Shown piece by piece: positions 1 through 9,700 of a stretch of DNA of 13,185 nucleotides (within the stretch, counting starts at the first letter, position 1; each line of letters starts with the position of its first letter). The notes under the pieces are model-generated. The model ran no database searches, was not told the origin of the DNA, and saw only the letters and a program-made list of their open reading frames with translations. Position numbers and translations under genes: made by a program. The stretch covers positions 1 to 13,185 of the forward strand of contig JANBPT010001160.1 in the NCBI GenBank assembly GCA_027575765.1, in the 5' to 3' direction. This stretch comes from Tieghemiomyces parasiticus (Eukaryota > Kickxellomycota > Dimargaritomycetes > Dimargaritales > Dimargaritaceae).

Positions 1-1800
1 TACACATGTAGCCCTTGTCTAAGTATGGCTGGATAGCCGGTCCCGCTGCAGGCCGTGGTAAAATGAAAATATAATGGTCTTAAGCCTGACGGCTAAACAG
101 CCACTTGGCCATTTCCATCTGCCAGCCCCACAATAGGTAAGTGGTGCCAGTCCCTGACCGTACCTGGCTAATTTCAGAAGGGCTCCAAGTGCCCCAAAGA
201 AGGGAATTATAAACTACCCCCGATGCGCAGTTGATCAGTACTTAACTGGTCCAATCGATGGGGTAGTTCATAGACAGGGTCCGTAGCCGGAGCTCAAAAA
301 AACCACAATGCCCAGGAGATGTGTAGGATATAGCACCATCTCCACGTCCATTAATTATGGATCGCCGCGACGTCAACTGGCGTTGGTACCACCCCAGCGA
401 ACCGTGGTGTATCCACCTTTAAATGTCTTGGGGGCCCAACTCAGTGGCCATATGACGTCCATACCTCAAGTGGGGGAAATTTCGGCAGCTACTGGTACCG
501 GCGTACATCAGGGGCCGGCTACCCCCATTGGACCAGGGCGGAGGGTTAAGGCCTCTCACCAACGGTTCGATCTGGGTAACGGTCAAGACCATCAACGGTT
601 GATCGTCGAACGTAATCACTCGTTCGGCAGGAGCTTAGCTCGGGTTGAACGGCTACAGATCAGGGTGTCAACCGTAACAGCCGATGCCACAGCCGCCTGA
701 CAGGTAGGGTGAAGCTCCCAGTCACCTGGGGCCAATCCTCCCGCCGTCAAATTCAAAAATGTTCCGGTCGAGTAAAAGGGGCCTGACAGACACTCCCAAC
801 AGACAGCTGCGAGCCGGATGACCGGCCTCCCCTTTTTTAGACGAATTACTCCTCTGGCCTCCTCGGTGTGCTCCAGGGACAGTGGCTCACGACTCCTCGC
901 GCATTTACCGTGGCTCCTCCTAATCTCCTCTAGCGTATCTGCTTGAGTCGGGGAAACCTACGATAGGCACAACCGGCTTTATCAACGTCCGTTCGGATAT
1001 CCGATCGCTGGCCGACTTCCCTCGCTTCTCCCTCACCCTTTATCCTAATTTATAATTAGAAACCACCCTGCTGATCGGCTTCGGCTCCTTCTGCCAAGGC
1101 CCCTTATTGCAATGTAGACGGTCGGTTTTAGACAGCCATTCAGTTCGTACGCAGTGCACTCCCTTCCGCAAGCCGCCGTCAGCCAGGACCCCCCTATCAT
1201 GTCAGTCAGGAATAACCGTAGGATTGGCACATATGGATTTGGTCGCCATGATGCATTATCTGCTGCTCTGGTGCCACTCGGCATAGTATCGAGCCAAGGG
1301 GCTCCAGAGTTCCCTAATTTTTGTTATGTGACGGCTTCTGCACCCCCCCCCCTGCTTCGCCTATTCGCCTTGCCGGCAGCCAGGATAACTATTAAAGATT
1401 TCGGGGATATAATTTAGAAGGACTGGTGATCTTTTTTAGATTGATGCTGGTCCAACCCCTACCGACTGTGCTACCCATGCTCGGCGATCGGCTGATATTG
1501 AAAATAAAACATTATTGATAGTGGATCGGCCAACCTGGCCACTTGTTGGGATGGCCAAGGTGCTCATATACCTGGTAACCTAGTTCAAGCCGTGAGCCGT
1601 GAAAGGTAAGGTAAGGGTAGGTTGGGCAGCTGTGCGAATAAGGCCGGGTTCGTCAGAGAATCGATTAGAGCGGCCTCTCTTCCCCGGTGCAGGGAAATAG
1701 GCACACCATTTCCTCCTTCTACGTCGATCCGGGTGGGTATACCAGATCTCACCTACCTACCCTTCTATTTGATGCTTGCGACGATTCTAGTCCCCCAGAA
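1..1800. other. Gene-free spacer, no recognisable content
   Basis: No gene could be supported here on either strand. The open frames are short (up to about 130 codons at 308-700), overlap one another on both strands, and none shows a recognisable domain, signal peptide or splice-linked continuation. A C10 homopolymer lies at 1343-1352. The last few hundred bases presumably hold the upstream control region of the chitin-binding gene that starts at 1980. Decayed transposon sequence cannot be excluded by eye. Confidence 0.6.
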
Positions 1801-1803
1801 CAG

Positions 1804-1816
1804 ATATATATATATA
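1804..1816 (+). promoter_or_regulatory. TA-repeat TATA-like element
   Basis: An alternating AT run of 13 bases lies about 165 nt upstream of the ATG at 1980. The paralogous gene at 5096 has a TATA box at a comparable distance (about 145 nt), which supports this as the core promoter. A second candidate, CTATTTAG at 1898-1905, is closer to the start codon and cannot be excluded. Confidence 0.45.
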
Positions 1817-1979
1817 CATGGATCCCGGCTGGTTTTATGCCATCAACAGTAGCTCAGCAATACATCATCACTTGATCGATTACATCCCGTCGCCGCCCTA
1901 TTTAGTTTGCCACGCAGAACCCCTCGTGACACCGAACCACAAGTTGCCACCCTTTTCAACTTCAAACTTTCTCACCAAC

Positions 1980-2564
1980 ATGGTTCGCTTCACCGTCGCC
2001 TTCACTTTTGTGGCCCTGGTCGCCTCGGTATCTGTTCTCGGTCAGGCACCCCCAGTTTCGGAGAGTAAGTATCGAACGATGTAACGTTCATTAAACCCCT
2101 CACACGACGGGCAGTCGACCGACAAGTCGGATTTCTTACTCTATCGACTACCCCAGGCAACCTACCGGATATCCCTCCTCTAATAGATATTCTTACATCT
2201 GGCTTAACTATTATCGGCGCCATTCTCCCCCGCAGACCTCCCTGTTGTGAGCACCACCGCGAACGGTGGCTATTCGTTCTCCGTCCCCCCGCCTCAGGTT
2301 TCGGATCCTGGCTATTCTTTCTCCGTCCCCCCGCCTCCAGCTTCGAATCCCGGCTACTCGTTCTCCGCTCCCCCTTCTCAGCCCGCGAATACTAACGTCC
2401 CGGTGACTACGTCGAACGTCATCACCGCGGCGCCTAGCCCGACCACCCCGAGTGGTGGCGGTGGTGACGGTTCGTGTGCCTCTAACGCGGACTGTCCAGC
2501 CGGCGCGTGCTGCTCGCTCTGGGGATTCTGCGGCTACGGTTACGGCTACTGCACCGGTGTGTGA
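1980..2564 (+). CDS. Small secreted protein with one hevein-type chitin-binding module
   Basis: Two exons, 1980-2064 and 2236-2564, encode 137 residues. The ATG is preceded by CAAC and followed by G. Residues 1-21 form a signal peptide (MVR, then a hydrophobic core FTVAFTFVALVASVSVL), with likely cleavage before Gln22. Residues 38-79 are three tandem 14-residue GYSFS-(V/A)-PP repeats. A Thr/Ser/Pro- and Gly-rich linker follows. Residues 109-137 form a chitin-binding type 1 (CBM18) core with Cys at 109, 115, 120, 121, 127 and 134 and the aromatic set SLWGFCGYGYGYC. Only the first six of the eight hevein cysteines are present, so the module is short. An in-frame TAA soon after the donor supports splicing. 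Chitin binding is known for the family; a wall-associated or secreted lectin-like role is inferred. No catalytic domain is present. A GTGAGT overlaps the stop codon, so a further 3' exon is possible. Confidence 0.85.
2065..2235 (+). other. Intron of the first chitin-binding gene
   Basis: A 171-nt phase-1 intron has a GTAAGT donor and a CCCCCGCAG acceptor. A branch-like CTTAAC lies at 2203-2208, and no AG occurs between it and the acceptor. Joining the exons creates an Asn codon and restores the frame into the repeat region. Confidence 0.88.
2262..2387 (+). repeat. Three tandem 42-bp coding repeats
   Basis: Three direct repeats at 2262-2303, 2304-2345 and 2346-2387 each encode 14 residues of the form (N/D)-(G/P)-G-Y-S-F-S-(V/A)-P-P-x4. 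The first two are closest to each other; the third has Ala for Val and Ser for Pro. They lie between the signal peptide and the chitin-binding module, as a Tyr/Phe/Pro-rich extracellular spacer. Confidence 0.92.
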
Positions 2565-4940
2565 GTTTCCAGCCGATGGGTCATCGCACGTCTGGACATT
2601 CCTCACCCCATTTTGTGAGCCATATTTACTGATCCCGCCAGTAATAACCTAGGCGACGCGTCTTCACAGCTGTCACTTGCTTCTCCACTTTTTTTACAGT
2701 CTATGGCGAGCATCCTATTCACATTTTATGTTGTCCATTACCTCCTTAGTTTCAGGCGTTCACTTAGGAATAAATCATGTCAAACAACTCGGACGGTGGG
2801 TCGGAAGTGAGATTCATGTTTCTACGACGGAGATGAGCAAACCACATCGATCCGCTAGTGTCTTACATCTGGAGACTCGCGCCGGTCTAGACTTCGTTGT
2901 GTCGGAGCGGAAAGGCAAACCAAAGTAAAGTATGCGTGCGGTAATCCTTAGCCAGCTGTGACAGGCCCTCCGCGCCACATCCGTCGGATAAAGCCAAGGG
3001 AGGGCCGGACTGGACACAGCCACGGTCAGCTTATATGACTAATGCTCTGGGCCTTATGCTTACATTTCCTACCCTTGGACTATGGTGCCCGTTAAATGAT
3101 GACCATAAATTGAGGCGAGGGGCGGCCGAAATATTATTAAAGGGATATATGGCCGGATAGGTGTAAAGACATGGACAATTGAAGAGCACGATGAAAGGTC
3201 CAAAAAGTAGAAAGTAGGGTAGGTAGAAGAAATGTAAAAGTAGAACCACGACGATATGAGGGCATGTAGCGATTACCAAGTAAAACGAAGAAGTAAGGGA
3301 TGGCCAATTACTGCATTAAAAAGGCACAAGGGCCCTTGGGGTTATAGTGTCGAATTCTTCTAGCAAAGCTAGAGCGAGCGCCTTTGGCTTGGTCATTGTT
3401 ACTAAATTTCGAAGGGACTACGTTCTGAGAGTAAAAAACAGCTACTTAATAGGTTGGCTTAGATGAAGGTTCCTACCGCTGGTTGAAAGGAAAGTCGACA
3501 GCCATAGGCGCATAGATGTATGTTTTATGCCCGGTTATGTTCAAGAAACAACTAAACAATATTAATTGGAAGGGTGGGTAGTTTAAGGGATGTTAGGCGC
3601 GATTCATAGACACTACACGGTCCAAAGTGGAAATCTACTCGAGATGGATGAGGCCAGCCACGGAGGTAGGAATTCCATTGTTCCGGCGTACTATTATCGC
3701 TCACCATGACGTGGTGGACGTAGCTGATAAAAATAATGGCATGCAGTCTATGTCTAGTGCCCGTAGCAATACGGACACGGCTCAGTAGAGAATCCGGACT
3801 GGAAGGGCAATGACTAGCCAAGGATGACCGTAATCGTCATCCATCAAGTACCTCCTCAGAGCAGCTGAATCCTCAGGTTGATCTATTAGCACTCAAACCG
3901 TCTACAGTTCAGTCATGGGTGTATCAACGTCGGACTTTGCAAGTAAATCAGGGAGGGGACTGCTGCGTAGAACATCTGCCCAACAGCCGCAATCTTTACG
4001 GCTAACTATTTAACTGGCAGAGCCTTACCTGCACTGTATCTGCAAGCCACCATGTAGGAGGTACCTGTTTAGGGGTTTGACCCGTCAGGAACCAACTTTT
4101 ATATCCTCCATTTGCTTTCGAGATTCAGCATCATCTCATCTAGCTAGAGTGCTTTCCAGACACGGCAGATGAATCGATAGACTAAATAACTACCGAATCC
4201 ACCTATCACCTTTGGTGATGCTAGCCAAAAGTACGCCTTTGCTAATATCGACACTAACGCCGGCCATCCTTCATGGTTTGCCACTTTTTCAAGAGGCATT
4301 TGCCCATGGCACTGGCTTGCACCGTGCTCTCAGATCCATACTCGCCAAACCCTTGCACCGGCTTAATCTTCAGAGAGTCTGCTTTACGGTCGCCCATCAC
4401 GCGCACGTTCATCCACAGTTATTTTCGATAGATAGATTACATTATACCCTGGCGTTGCCTACGGTGTATTGTTGCTACCTCGCCACACTACTGGCTTGCA
4501 GCGCCAAGGCCGTGACGCTTACTCAGCCTAGTTTCTCTCTCCTGATTATACCTTGTTGGCACGGATAATGGTTTAGCCCAGGCGTTGCTTCGACGCCGCT
4601 TTTCTCACAATATCCGAGTAAGCTGGAAACAACTCTTCGCCGCTTCCTATCACTCTATTTAGATTAAGGCTGCCAAGAGAGGCGCACGCAGCCAGCCAGG
4701 GGAGCCAATGAACCATTTGGGTAGCCAGACCAGCGCTGCAATGCGTCAATCTAAACTATCAATCCCTAAATAAGGCCGCGGCCTGAGGTGATACGGCGAA
4801 GGTAAGCTGATGATCTGGTCTGTGGGTGAACAAGAGGTAGGGGACAGCGCTGTGGCCGGTTTAACCTCACTGGCCACCCTCTCTCCTTAGTTGAATCCAG
4901 ACACTTGTCTTCACATCTTACCGGCCTCGGCGACTCGTCT
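2565..4940. other. Gene-free spacer between the two chitin-binding genes
   Basis: No supported gene lies in this 2.4-kb stretch. Its start must contain the 3' untranslated region of the upstream gene, and an AATAAA at 2769-2774, about 205 nt after the stop, is a possible polyadenylation signal. A purine-rich, GTAG-repeating tract occupies about 3203-3245. It explains the hydrophobic open frame on the opposite strand there. The longest + strand frame (4212-4568) has no recognisable motif. Confidence 0.6.
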
Positions 4941-4943
4941 GGG

Positions 4944-4951
4944 TATAAATA
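4944..4951 (+). promoter_or_regulatory. TATA box (TATAAATA)
   Basis: A canonical TATAAATA lies about 145 nt upstream of the ATG at 5096. It is followed by a pyrimidine/CA-rich leader like that of the paralogous gene, so it is the likely core promoter. Confidence 0.65.
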
Positions 4952-5095
4952 ACTAGCCACCAGCACCCGTTCGAGTAAACCGTATCAATACTACCACCCG
5001 CACCGCTTTACAGCTACCTTCAATTTCCCAACCAAGCCATACCATTGCATTACTATTTCCTCTAACTAACGACTTCCCTCACTCGCGTGTCAACG

Positions 5096-5636
5096 ATGGT
5101 CCGTGCCACTGTCATCATCACCCTGTTGGCCCTCACTGTGCCCACCCTTGTCATCTCCCAAGACGCACTCGCTGACGGTAGTAAGTATAGTGCCTTATAG
5201 TATCTAAATCACATTACCCCCATGCCCATTCGGTGGCTCGGTGTCCTTAAAAGAATTACAGAGCGGATAGTATCATTTACCTATAAAATCCTCTACCCGC
5301 TCATCGTTCCTCCCCACTGTTCTCCCGCCTCTCCCCTACCGATCTCGTTTTTCAGCCTGCGACGCCTCCAGTCCGTGTCTTAACGATCTATGCTGCTCTC
5401 CGTGGGGTTACTGCGGTTCTGACGATGCTTATTGTGGCGCCGGTTGCCAGAATGGACCCTGCACTGGTGACGACGCAGGCTCTAGCTCTGCTCCCTCTGA
5501 TGGCGATGATGGCGACAATGATTACTCTCCGGCTAACGAGAGCACCGACGGCACCTGCAACGCCGATACCGTCTGCCCTCCGAATACCTGCTGCTCCCAG
5601 TGGGGCTACTGTGGTTCGGGCGCTGGCTACTGCTGA
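5096..5636 (+). CDS. Small secreted protein with two hevein-type chitin-binding modules
   Basis: Two exons, 5096-5180 and 5356-5636, encode 121 residues. The signal peptide is [21 protein letters not shown] with likely cleavage before Gln22, the same position as in the upstream paralogue. The first chitin-binding type 1 module spans residues 30-64 and has all eight hevein cysteines (30, 36, 41, 42, 48, 55, 59, 64) with the ligand-site pattern [14 protein letters not shown] Ser/Asp/Gly-rich acidic linker (about 65-94) follows. The second module spans residues 96-121 ([13 protein letters not shown]), has the first six cysteines only, and the protein ends exactly on the sixth. Binding of chitin oligomers is known for the family; a cell-wall or effector-like role is inference. 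There is no enzyme domain, so it is not a chitinase or chitin deacetylase. An in-frame stop (TAG at 5199-5201) just inside the intron supports splicing. Confidence 0.87.
5181..5355 (+). other. Intron of the second chitin-binding gene
   Basis: A 175-nt phase-1 intron has a GTAAGTAT donor and a CGTTTTTCAG acceptor. It sits after codon 28 plus one base, exactly as in the paralogue at 1980. The last 83 nt before the acceptor are free of AG and pyrimidine-rich. No clear CTNAC branch sequence was found. Confidence 0.87.
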
Positions 5637-6769
5637 GCTACGTCGATTCCCTCTACCCTTGTATACCTGATAGCTCAGGTCTCCGTCGGAAGCGACAACG
5701 ATAACACTCCCCCCATCTAGCTATGCTTTTTTTTAAATGCCCACTCTCGTTGCCCGGTAAGCGGATTTTCTCCCAGTTACAATTCAGCTTCCTCGGCCAG
5801 CCCTTGCATCTTTTTCACTCCTATCCTACCGCCTCCGTCACGACTCTATGACTAACGACTCAGTCCTGTAGTCCGATTGTGTTTGCTAAACTGAAGATAC
5901 GGTAACTATATATAAGAGGGTATGTTATTAAATATTTAGAATTAATATTCAGTGAACGACGTGACTAAACTAGTGGCCGCGGTAATAATTACTAAGTCGC
6001 CCCACTACAGGGTGGCACAGTCTAGGCGGTAGAAGCTGGAAGACAGGATTAAGTTGTGATGAGAAGGCCCTTGTCAACTGAAGCGCGCTTGCTTCTGGAA
6101 GTGACTGGGCTAAAAAAATGTGTACCGTCAAGGGTTCCATGGCTGCATGAAAGTCGGCCTACGGCAAGATCCCATACCACAACGCTCGCCTACAGAGCTG
6201 GTAGCGTAGCTGATGTGAAAGCACCTAACCCCAAGCATGAGACCTGCTTAATTGCCATTACAATCGACTGCATAGTGCGGTACCTTCGCCCAACCGTGAG
6301 TGTGGGAAAATAAAATATATCACGTGATCAAATTTGTTTCACGGTTTGTTTACATTGCCTGGCCTCGTTATATTGGAGCGTCGCTGGCAGGCCAGTCCAC
6401 CCACTCCACCCTGTGGTGAACAAGAACCACTGTGGTGGCACCAGCGAATACTAGCGCGTATGTTATCCATATTGTGACACTTGCGGTGGGCACATTATGC
6501 TCATCAAGGCGCCATTGGCAAATTCACCTCCGCTCCTATATGACGGCTAAGGGTTTAACCTGCCTTAGCTTTGTTTCGAAACTATGCCGTCCCCTCTTTT
6601 CCTAATTCCTGCCGTCGCCATAAATTTTATAGGTTCTTATTCGTCGTTCCTTACCGGCCTTCCCGCATTGTGTGAACCGTTCAGCCACATCAACGGCTCG
6701 GTCCATTGTCCATCGCCTTATCCTGCTCATTGACACGCTTTTCCATCCCAGGGGACAATTTGAGCGGCC
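5637..6769. other. Spacer and upstream region of KNL1
   Basis: No gene was recognised. The first part holds the 3' region of the chitin-binding gene (a T-run at about 5726). An AT-rich patch with TATATATAAG lies near 5907-5916 and AT-rich sequence continues to about 5955. The open frame at 6056-6313 has no recognisable domain. A CATAAATTTTATAG stretch near 6619-6632, about 140 nt before the KNL1 ATG, is a weak TATA candidate. Confidence 0.55.
6319..6354. promoter_or_regulatory. Palindromic E-box plus forkhead-like site
   Basis: ATCACGTGAT at 6319-6328 is a perfect 10-bp palindrome containing the CACGTG E-box bound by bHLH factors such as Cbf1 in yeasts. TTGTTTACA at 6346-6354 matches the forkhead core (reverse of TGTAAACAA). 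Both lie about 420-450 nt upstream of the KNL1 start. Short motifs occur by chance, so function is inferred only. Confidence 0.35.
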
Positions 6770-9700
6770 ATGGATACCCCAGAGCCGAAGCGCAAGATGC
6801 GCAACTTACGTCGTAAGAGCGTTCCCGTGCAGTTCTTAGCCCAGCATGGTAGCCCCACACCAGGTTCCAAAGAAAACGCCGACGACTCGGACAGTTCCGA
6901 CATGGAGGCGGCCTCTAACCGTCGGAAGCGGCGTGCTTCCGTAAGTAGCACGGTGCAGGGAAGGCGATGAATAACATTGATAAACCTCAACCATGTCCTA
7001 TGCGGCCAACCCTGACCTGACTAACGAACGCCTGGCACGCACTTTGGCTCTCTACTCCTTCCTCTCACCAACGCCGCTAAATTATAGGGACCGGCTTTCA
7101 TGCCGCAGCACAGCTCTAGCGTCACCAGGCCGCGTAAAGTACCTGCCTCCCTGGCCGCCAAAAAAAATGGCCAGGCGTTCACTAAATCCACCACTGCTTC
7201 GAAAGCGCCTGCTGCTCGACCTGTCGCCGGTAATAATTCCGACGACGAGCTGGGTACGAGCTTTCTCAACGCCGAGTCCACCTTCGATTCCACCATTATG
7301 CTGCCCACGCCCATCCGGCTGGGAAAGTTCACGTCCGAGAATGATACAGTCCAACTAGACACGCCGCTACGTAGCATTCTAAACCGTCACGGACCCACTA
7401 CGCCTATGACCATACAGCGGTAAGCGTCTAGTTTTAAAAGTGGCCAATTCTGCCGACCTGATCCGCCAATGCCTTCAAACCCCCCCCCTTATTGGCATTG
7501 GTGCGCCAATGAAGGGTATTGACACTGGCATGGCCTTTTACTAATCCGCCATCAACTAGATACACTATGGCTATTATACACCCCGATTTGCCATGTGCAC
7601 TCTTACAGGGATGATCGTCGGAAGAGTCTCATGAACCGCCGGGTCAGCTTTGCGGCGACGGCACATGTGCGGTAAGTGCAGCTAATTAATCCTTGCAGTG
7701 GGGACTGTCAACTACTGGGATTCTAGCGCCTTCAAATTCGATTTTCGACTACTGCCCAGCTTCAAGTAACCCGGAAATCTAACCTTTTCGCCTACGCCTT
7801 GTGGATTACATATGTTGCTCCGTCATGATAACTGCTACGCAATGTTAAGTCTCTTCGAAAAAGATAGCGGCGAGTGGAGTTCGACATCGTCGTTTGCCGA
7901 GTCCAATCCCGGCTCGTTCGACAGTAGCATGGTCGGTCCGCCAGCGTCAACAAACCGACCAACGTCGCCGCCCCCACCTGAGCCGGTAAACCAGTACGAA
8001 ATGCCCAACCTCACTGCCACACAAGCTCCCGCTGAGGATGAACTCACCCTAAACCTATCATTGGACACGGGTACTCTACTTGAATTGGCCCAGCCGCCGG
8101 TATCCGTCGTTTCCACCAACTTGTTGAATTCTGATGGGCGGACGTCGTCAGGTGGCCCGAATACCATCGTTGGAACTGAATCAGAACCCTATACGGAGCC
8201 GGATTCTCTGATCCTGACCCTGACTGACCCGCCACCGGCCATGTGGCTGGGCGACACCGCAGAGGCCGCCGGAGGCATCCCGTCGGTTGGGTCGAGCATG
8301 TCCTTGGTTTCGTCAGACCCACCCAGCAACCTAAACATCTTGACCAGCCCGTACCACCCGCCCACCGTACCTTCTCCGGCCATCCACCCCTCTAGGCCGA
8401 CGGGCCCGGACAGCGATACCAGTGCCGATGAGGATGAGGATATGAGTCTAGTGACGATGACCTTGCACCGTTACCCAGTAGAGCCACTACCTGGCTCGGT
8501 TCTTCCCCCTTCCCTGACGACACCTGCCAACGATTCCTCACCTTCGTCGTCTTCCGAATCTGAATATGAGGCCACCATGGAAGTGACCGAGTGTGTCGGT
8601 GGCCTGACCAATTCGTCCCAGGCTGTGCCCCCACCCGCCTCCCCGGCCTCCGATCTGACGATGAGCTTCGTAGATCGGTCCGCGCTGGGCGACATGACCA
8701 TGGACATGACCGAGTGTGTCGGCGGTATCGTTACCCGCACCCTCTTCTCCAGCAGGTCACCCCCGGCCAGTGCCGTCTCCGATACCCCTCTCCTACCTAC
8801 TGATCGGGACAATAAGGAGGAAGCTCGCCTCATGGTAAAGGAGGACGATAGCGACGATGCGGATGCATCTTTAGCGATGGACCTCACGACCTGTGTACCT
8901 CACATGATTCATGTCTCCCCGCGCACCACCCGGCGGACCTCCCTGCGCACGCGTCCCGCAACCGGGCCACTAGAATCACCTGCGGTCGATGATACCGAGG
9001 AGCTAGACGCTTCAATGGAGGTAACCCAATGTATTGGTGGTATCCAGGCCATTGCGGGGCCAACAAACGCCCCAGCCCACGAGTCCAGCGATGACGAGGA
9101 ATCCGAGCCGGCAGACAATGATGACATGTCCATGGAGGTCACGCAGTGCCTGGGTGGCATCCAGGCAGTGGCAGTGTCGAGCGACCCGCCTTCCGAGGAC
9201 TCCGGTAGTGACATGGAGGAGGCGTCAATCTTGCAGGTGGACGCCAGCTGGGCTGGCATCATGCAGGAGGCCAGCGTTGGCACATCACGCGTCGCCCGGC
9301 CGTCGCCCGGGTCAGTCAATCAGCTCTTTAGGCTCTCCACGCCCTGGTTACGAGCACCAGAGGACCCGTCCACTACCATGGCCGCCCCGGACCTTGCGGA
9401 ATCCACGTCCCACCCACCCCAACGTCCCACTAGCGAGGCCACCGGTAGTCCGCCTTCGCCTCAAAGACCCGATGACAATTTGGTGGACCAAAGTATGGCT
9501 TCAGATGACTTCATGGCGGACCCTGATGACTCGCTCGCCGAGACCGGTTCTCCCATGACCCCCGTTCTCGAGAAGGCCGGCCGACGGGCGGCCGCAGCCC
9601 GGCGCGCCTCGATGCGAGATAGGCCAGTCCGAGCCTCACCTTATGCCCAGAGACGCGCCACACACGCCGGTGGCCTCCTGACTCACCATGCCATCGATAG

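Noticed and set aside
564..572. GGTTCGATC resembling a tRNA B box
   Set aside because: No matching T stem, no A box at the right distance and no acceptor stem can be formed.
308..700. 130-codon open frame near the window start
   Set aside because: No recognisable motif, low-complexity-free but family-free sequence, an overlapping frame on the other strand, and no clear promoter or splice context.
3031..3279. Hydrophobic minus-strand frame resembling a membrane peptide
   Set aside because: The hydrophobicity comes from a purine-rich GTAG-repeat tract on the + strand, read as Phe/Leu/Tyr codons on the other; no start context or family match.
3359..3373. TCTAGC-AAA-GCTAGA hairpin
   Set aside because: Six-bp stem without a T-run or nearby gene end; such short palindromes are expected by chance.
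4212..4568. 118-codon + strand frame
   Set aside because: No domain, signal peptide or paralogue recognised, and it is isolated in a spacer; kept only as a mention.
7812..7849. ATG at 7812 as the start of a separate 869-residue protein
   Set aside because: The bases 7812-7849 fall in intron 3; splicing from 7671 to 7850 gives the expected RVSF-to-LFEKD continuity of KNL1.
8471..9319. Several 130-140 codon minus-strand frames inside KNL1 exon 4
   Set aside because: They mirror the Ser/Pro/Asp-rich coding strand and lack any independent motif; the MELT array fixes the + strand as coding.
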